Shown in pieces: positions 57,696 to 64,000 of a DNA stretch of 64,000 nucleotides; positions within the stretch are counted from its first letter, which is position 1, and each line of letters begins with the position of its first letter. The stretch is taken from positions 11,599,001-11,663,000 of the forward strand of contig OU015567.1 in assembly GCA_907165135.1 (NCBI GenBank). The letters are read 5' to 3'. This DNA is from Oikopleura dioica (taxonomy: Eukaryota; Chordata; Appendicularia; Copelata; Oikopleuridae). The notes below the pieces were generated by a model. The model ran no database searches, was not told where the DNA came from, and saw nothing but the letters and a program-made list of their open reading frames with translations. The translations under genes and the position numbers were made by a program.

Positions 57696-58561
57696 TCAAG
57701 ATAACGGTGATCTCGCCCTAAACAGCATATGGTGCAGCTCGCCCTCCTGCTGAGCGCAAATTTGATCCTGTCAGAGAAAATTGCTTTTCGCTGGCTAATT
57801 GCACTCCGAATAATGTGAGACGCAAATTTATCTTGCGCCACGGTCCCGCTTGGAATTCGCGAAAATTTTTCGGTAATAAAATCTTCGAAAAAGGAATTTT
57901 CAGGTTTTATTAACCTTTCGGAGGGTTAAAAGTTGGGGCAATTAATTTATACGTCCAAATGTCAAGTGCCGAAAATGATTTTTCAAGTACTTACATCGTC
58001 CTCCTCTTCTTCAACTTCCGAGATGATTCGATGAGGCCGCGGGATGTCATATTCGTCCTCTTCTTCCTCCTCAAGAATCTTTGTCGTCGAGCCAAAGGGT
58101 CGAGGAACGTCGTAGTCTTCGTCATCCATGAAGTTCTCGGCGGGCTGTCCGTCTGGAACAACGCGGGCGTTCGGGCTAGTTACTGGGACATCGTAGTCCT
58201 CCTCGTCGTCGTCGTATTGGTTAAGCGATGCTCTTGGTGTCTCCGTGCTGACTGGGCGCGTCTTCTGAGCTGGCAGCTGATCGTAATCTTCGTAATCATC
58301 CTCTTCGTCGACTTCGTATTGGTCCGAGAATCCCCTCGAGCTTCGTTCGGAACCGATTCCAGAGGTGCTCGCAGATCTTGCCGAGTAGATATCTCCACTC
58401 AAACCTTTGCCATTCGACGATCCACCCTTTGTCAAGTCGATGACGGAACCGAGAGTTTCTTCAATCTGCGCCTTGATGATCTCTTGCTCTTCGGCGGTAG
58501 AATGTCTCTTCTCGCAAATCTCTGAGTCTTCTTTAGTTCTGCAGCTAACGCAAGCTCCCAT
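57696..58561 (-). CDS. Putative myristoylated adaptor with repeated YDxP motifs
   Basis: A main exon 58561-57995 encodes 189 residues starting MGACVSC, a strong N-myristoylation signal with nearby palmitoylatable cysteines. It is rich in Asp/Glu and carries repeated YDVP/YDIP motifs, typical phospho-tyrosine sites for SH2 domains of Crk or Src-type proteins. A GTAAGT donor ends the exon; the most plausible next exon is 57767-57696 (23 residues, frame kept), but other downstream exons cannot be excluded. Membrane-anchored signalling scaffold is the inferred role; no orthologue recognised. Confidence 0.6.
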
Positions 58562-61500
58562 TTTTTCTGATTTCTGTTTGAGTTACTCTTCGAGTACAAT
58601 TCTGTATTGTTCGTTTGAAAAATATATTATGATTGCGTGAAGATCTTGCGCGGGGTGTATTATTTCGCGCAGAGTGCGCTGCGCGGGGCACCCCCAGCGC
58701 GCCATCCACGAGCAGGCGCTAAGGTGCGATCTCCAACCAGCGGCTTTTGAGCTTTTCGTTCATCTGATGGTCAAGTTGCGAGGCGGCTGGCCACCTGCTG
58801 CGTGTAGATGGGGACTCTAAGAATCGGTAGCAAGGTTAATTATTGATACGGAACAAGATGGCAACAGGACAAGGTGGTTTTCTACGAACAGGTCGATAGA
58901 ATTCAACTGCAGGAAGTTTCAGTCTGCCTTGAAGCTTGTCTTCTCTTCCAAATTGTAGATATATATTCAGGATCCTTTATTTTGAGGAAGAAAAAGTAGC
59001 GTTTTAAATGAAAAGAAACGGGCTTTGAAATTAAAATGGGTTCTTCTCTACCTTTTACGGCATAAAAACAGACGAAAGAAGAAAACAACGGTATCAATAA
59101 AAACTTTCGACCTTGTTATTCTGCTCTTCTCAAAAGAAACGTCGGGATAAACAAAAACTGCAGAGATCAAGGTACCTTGTCACCGATTCAAGCCGCGTAA
59201 ATATTTATCCCTGTCAATTTGACCTAGTTTAACTCCAATAAATGATTGATACTATCATCGCGCGGCCGATTGAATCCGTCTGATAGTCCCTTTTTATTGA
59301 AAAAAGAAGTGGGTCCTAAGTGCAAATTGCGGGCTAAAGAGTCGCTAATCTCTATTGAGAATCCACAGACTCTTGAAAGACAAACAGTGAGTGCCAGAAA
59401 AGAGGATGAGAAAGTGACGTATCAGACAGTTAGGCGGGAATAAATCATTCAAAAGTGAGCTCCTGTGTATTCATCAGAACACTGAAACACTTACTTTGCG
59501 CTTCTGGGACAACGCTAGGCCACTTGACCTGCTCACGGGCCAGCCGACGAGCTGAATTTCGCGACAGTTAGCTACTTGACTCTTCCCAGATGCTCGTCAA
59601 GTGTATAGCTTTTTTCGTTAGTTGAGGGGAAAGCGTCTTTTCCACCTGACAAAAGCCTGTGACCTCTTCTGAGTCAACCATCCATGAATTGATTCCCCAA
59701 AAAAGAGGATGATAAGCTCCAGCACTAAATAACTAAACGGATCTATTGAAGCCTAAAGTCCCCGTTTTGCGAACAAACAGCTTATAAAAATACTCTCCAA
59801 AGAAAAGTTTTAATTCAAAAAGACTTTGAAAAGAAAGTATCGCTTCTTTATTTTCTCAGAAAACATATAAAACACGATTCTTGCTGTTTCAATCAATGGC
59901 TCACGGAGTGTTCAGCAAATTTTGTAATGATAAGGTCAGTTACTTCAAATTTTCCGCCACCCGGTAGTGCCAAGAATTGTATTTTTACGATGGAATTTAT
60001 GCCTCCCGGAAGGCTGCAAAAAGGCCATGTTGTCTATTCAAGCGCGTGAAATCTTCCCTCCTGTAGAAAATTGCTGATGGACTGGAAATCTAGTTGAGTA
60101 ATACAATTTTCCATATTCTTGGTATTTTTGCATGAGAAGACAAAAACAAGGGCTCCTAATCATTGATTAGATCGACTCCCAGGGATTGAAACAGACGCTG
60201 AAAAATGTCTTATCAGAAGATGATATGAAGCAGCTTCAGTCACAAACTGATTCCGATGCGACAAAACTTGAGCATTTAAAAGAGCCCACCCGCGGGCTGG
60301 CATTTCCTCCTCTTTTCCCATACTAATATGCATTTTCTGATGAATAGGATCATTTCGCAATTGTCGTTGATTGAGAGGACTCCAAGGACAACTGGAAGAT
60401 GTGGTACCGCCAATGTCCAAATGCCAAACATCGATTGTCCACGCGCCGCGTTTGATGCATTTTCAATTTTAATTTTAACTTGAATAGAGAATGAAATAAA
60501 AACTCAAAGGCATATACCCTCCTTTTCAAGTCTGTATTGATTATATTATCTTTTTTGATGGCTGTGTTCCATGTTATCGTTAAAAAAAAAGAATAATTGA
60601 TCTGGTGATCAAATGATCGAAAACAAGGCATTTGCACGCAACCTCACTTGTCCCCAGATTCTAGGAAAATTATTGCCATAATAGACATTTAGCATTGATA
60701 ACTTATCAACACAAGGGGAATTGAAGTTCCGCCTCGCCAATTTGGTCTCAAACATTTTCGATTTTTGTGTGATATTTTGAGCATATTTTCAAAACAATTT
60801 TAGTTTGTTAAGATCCATCTGCTCAACTAAATACATGGATGTTATCACTGACGCATTTTTAAAATAAACAGTTGGGATTTAAAAACGCCCTAAACACAAC
60901 ATAAGAAAACATAAATATCATTTTCGTTCTCAGAAAATCGTTTAGAGGCCTAGGCCTTTTTGGAATGGAGATTTGACAGGGCGGAAGAAATCTTCGACTC
61001 CTGCTGGGAAACTATTTGTTTGGAAAAAAATCCTTTGGCAATTTGAGAGCTCTGACGGGGGGCTGACTTTATGCCAACTCAGAACGCGCAAGGAGTGATC
61101 TAAAGGACCGCTTCCTGAAAAACTCCTTTGAGCGGGTGCCAACGAAAGGTCAATTAGAAGACATAAAAGACTCACTCGCACGCTTTCGCTCTTGAATCAT
61201 GATTATTTAGATAAAGAAATAAAATAATATAAATTTGCCTTTTTAACTTGTTGACAGACGAAAGATTATTCACACTTAGAAAGTTCCCATCAAAGTGCGC
61301 CTAAGTCGCCATAAATAGTGGTACAGGTGCTAAACACATACAGCTCAATACTCTCAGAGAGGCATCAAGTTGAGCTGGAAAAACGGGATCAAAAAGGGCA
61401 GGGAAACAAAATGACAGCTGAGGAGTTTTCTAATGGATTGTATAAACAGAAACCTTTCATAAGTTATTTACGTGAGGAAATTGAATCCAAACGGAATAAA

Positions 61501-62507
61501 TTTCAAAAGAAAATGCTCTTCAACTTCGGCTTCAAAAATGGGCTAAGTTTTTCCATAATTATGATAGCAAAAGCCATGCGCTTATTTTTGTTGGGCTGAT
61601 CTTATAATTTGCACCCTCTGTAGCCTGTTGGTACGTTGTGATTGAGAGCTAAGGATATGATGCGGAAATTTGCGGATTATCCGCCAGTTGGGCTATTGAT
61701 TGTTTATTGCGAGCATCGGAAATGAAGGATTTGCCTATTCTAACGCCACATGTGTCCAGTACCCGTAACGGGTTAAATCCGTTTTTCCTCGGCCTTGAAT
61801 ATCCAGTTGACCAGCGCACGGGAATACAAGAAAATCCGGAACGAGCGTGAAATTAGCCCATGATCACGCGGAAAAGAGGGATGAAATTGATGGGAAAGAT
61901 CCGAAATCGATATAGTCATCCTTATTATGTCTTTTGGAATTTTAGGTTTTAGCGACAAGCCGACCCTGAGCTCACTGATGTGGACGGAACAGGTGCGCGC
62001 CGCTCGATTTTCCTTTCATTTTTTAAATTCCAGTTCCATTCGCCTCAGAATATTTTAGCATGAAATTAAAATCATGTCTTTTTTGATAGTTTCTTCGATA
62101 AAAATACATATTTTTACAGGGCTAAGTGACCTAGCTAAATTCATTGAACTATTCTCTCAATGCTCGAGTAGTACCAAATTGCTCTTTGATCGAGAACATT
62201 TTTTGAAAGGATCAAAAAGCCCTTCGTCTCAGATAAAAGCTCAAGGTTGTCACGGATCAATTCCTCCTTTCTCCCCCTCTTGACCGGAAATTGTCTTTCG
62301 TCGAGAAAAACCGCTTTGCGCAATTTTGAAATTGACTCTTTTTTGTCCGGTCAATTGTTTTTGAGGAAATATTGCGCTGTTTGATTTCAGCGAAGACGGA
62401 TCACTTTCTTGAAGATTAAGATACTTCAAAGGCTATTTAATAATTATCAATCACAATCTCCAACAAACTTATTTCAAATAAGTTATTTGAAGCTTTATTC
62501 AATTGAA
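58562..62507. other. 3.9 kb gene-poor region
   Basis: No coding sequence, RNA gene or clear repeat recognised. The left end should hold the promoter of the YDxP gene, and the right end the 3' UTR of the GH28 gene. Confidence 0.4.
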
Positions 62508-64000
62508 CTAAACATAGCATTTTTCAGCGTTGATAGAAATCGGCGGCTCCAAAACACCATCGGCGACTTCTGGATTCGGTGAGTCTTGGAAGTAGTGGTA
62601 CTCTTCAAACTCCCTTAATCTCATTAGCAAAAGAATTTGTATAAGATAACAACCTGTAAAGAACATTCTCAAATGTCAATCCTGTGATAGGATACTCAGG
62701 AGTCCCAATAAAACAGCCAGCTTGTCTGAACCCTCTTCCTTGCAAATTTCTCATGGTTATATCATAAAACTCCGCGATGCTCGTTTCGTTTCTTTCATTT
62801 GACGATGAATAATAAATCGTCGACATCTTCACCGGTCCATTACAATTTCGGAAAGTCAAGTCTTCAAAAGTGATGTTGAAGACTTTTCCGCCTCGACCAA
62901 TAGAGCTCTTGAAGTCAATCCCTGCATCAAACAACTCGTCAGAGTCGAAGTTTCCAAAGACACAGTTTCTAACTACAATATCCTTTTCCCGCGCTTGAAA
63001 GAAATTCCTTTTGAAATCAAGGAAGAACTCCATGATCAACAACCCTTTCAAACCCTGCCTGAACACCACCGCTCATTTCGCTCCCAACAGCAAAGTTTTC
63101 ATTAATAAAGACTGAATTTTCCACGAGCACATTTTTCGTTGGCATACCAAATTCTCTACCACAGTAGTCAAAGCCGCTCTAAAATTTGTTCTTTGAATGA
63201 TCAAAATCTTTATTGCCTTTAGCGCAATAACATCATCTCCAACATCAACGAATACATCGTGGATATGAACATTTGAGGTGCTATCAATGTCGATTCCATC
63301 GGTATTTCGGCTGAAACCTTGGAATCATAGAATAGATTCTTTCCAACCTGTTGTGCTGAGCGAGAATGGCAACATCAGAAATCTCGATATTCTCAGAGTA
63401 AACAAAATGAATCGTCCAAAAGGGTGAATCCTTCCATGTGAGCTTTTCGATCTTGACATTTTTGCATTCAAGACATTGAAAAAGCCTTGGCCGTTCGAAC
63501 TTCAAGGTTTCCGAATTCCTCGTCCACCAATTTACGCCTTCTCCATTTATGACTCCTTTGCCCGTGAAGAATACGTTTTCAACTTGCGAGCCGTAGAAAA
63601 CCGAGCGGTAAAGTCCACTCTTGCTCGCTGCTAGTCCATCTCTTGCGATGCAATAGCTCGGTAGAGTCGGCATGACCTGATAATCATCTTCGTTTTCTGA
63701 TGCAATTATCTCACAACCCTTAGGGAAATGATAAGTTCTTGAAGCAATTTATAAATAGGTTCAGAAAGTGATCCAGCTTACGTATTTGTGGAAAGTGTTA
63801 GCGATGCAATTTTCATTTTTTCGGCTGGAAAATTTACGACGAGATGTGCGTGTGGATCTTGTTCTGCGCATTCTTTGATCTGAGTACTCAAGAACGATGT
63901 CAATTCAACAGGTGGTAGAATCTCTGTTGGGAGAATTAGGTCGCATGTTTGTGTGACTTTAGAGTTAATCACTCCTAAGAAGAGGAAAATTAAAGAGTTC
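62508..64000 (-). CDS. GH28 polygalacturonase-like enzyme, 5' end cut by window
   Basis: Six exons (64000-63782, 63737-63348, 63310-63217, 63178-63059, 62994-62654, 62613-62508), phases consistent. At the window edge the frame is inside a signal-peptide core (SLIFLFLGV), so only a few residues are missing. GH28 beta-helix motifs are in order: TYHFPKG, GEGVNWW, NTDGIDID and GDDVIALK (catalytic Asp residues), VGSEMSGG, and IDFKSSIGRGG. The motif variants resemble bacterial or exo-acting members that cleave galacturonide links in pectin-like polymers. Introns are typical of this genome: three GT-AG, one GC-AG (63179-63216), and one with GC-AA or CA-AG ends (62995-63058). The gene is therefore host-resident, not contamination. 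Confidence 0.88.

Noticed and set aside
57983-58525. Long hydrophobic plus-strand frame opposite the YDxP gene
   Set aside because: It is the complement of an acidic low-complexity exon, which creates Val/Leu-rich antisense translation. The minus frame has a myristoylation start and a good splice donor.
1-64000. CRISPR arrays, bacterial operons, ribosome binding sites and rho-independent terminators
   Set aside because: The window is eukaryotic with spliced genes throughout; no regularly spaced repeat arrays were seen.

Overview
Organism. The window is nuclear DNA of a very compact animal genome. About twenty genes are packed into 64 kb on both strands. Introns are mostly 30-50 bp, one gene sits inside another gene's intron, and same-strand neighbours can be separated by fewer than 200 bp. 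Roughly one intron in six does not begin with GT: GA-, GC-, TA-, TG-, TC-, CT- and CG- starts with an AG end are all supported by reading frame and homology. Tiny introns, tolerated non-GT donors, operon-like spacing and metazoan gene content point to an appendicularian tunicate (larvacean, Oikopleura/Fritillaria-like). This is an inference from architecture; no species was identified by comparison.

Layout. 1-603: end of a coiled-coil RING gene (+). 885-3792: NRF-6-like membrane acyltransferase (+). 3882-4360: small secreted Cys-rich protein (-). 4662-10740: ATG2, complete in ten exons (-). 11059-11132: tRNA-Met(CAT) (-), followed by a Tc1/mariner-type MITE. 11788-14176: LRR-Ig protein, probably GPI-anchored, with one frameshift (+). 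15229-16014: ZFP36/TIS11 CCCH protein (-). 18106-20620: mitochondrial processing peptidase beta (-), head to head with V-ATPase subunit F (20790-21165, +). 22213-24456: NRAMP/SLC11 metal transporter (+). 27772-30959: coiled-coil protein (+) hosting a nested RING-type gene (29843-30629, -). 31136-32736: SRRM1-like PWI/RS splicing factor (+). 33288-38663: RNA polymerase III subunit RPC2 (+), sixteen exons. 40293-41852: secreted somatomedin-B/galaxin-like protein (+). 43256-46585: carboxylesterase (+), interrupted by a 1.5 kb fold-back transposon. 47481-48577: Tctex1-type dynein light chain (+), start codon inside a transposon target duplication. 49758-52176: divergent protein kinase (-), followed within about 50 bp by a papain-like cysteine peptidase (48859-49709, -). 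57696-58561: putative myristoylated YDxP-motif adaptor (-). 62508-64000: GH28 polygalacturonase-like enzyme (-), lacking its first bases.

How it fits together. Most genes are housekeeping (autophagy lipid transfer, Pol III, V-ATPase, MPP, metal uptake, splicing), mixed with secreted or surface proteins. The most distinctive feature is the introns. Several carry terminal inverted repeats, flanking direct repeats or shared repeat modules, and the esterase insertion restores a perfect frame if removed together with one copy of its 6-bp duplication. This suggests transposon-like DNA supplying new introns, handled by a spliceosome with relaxed 5' splice-site requirements.

Method limits. Exon joins were made by eye from reading frame, homology recalled from family knowledge, and divisibility of the summed exons by three. 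Gene starts and ends outside the coding sequence, trans-splicing and expression were not seen.
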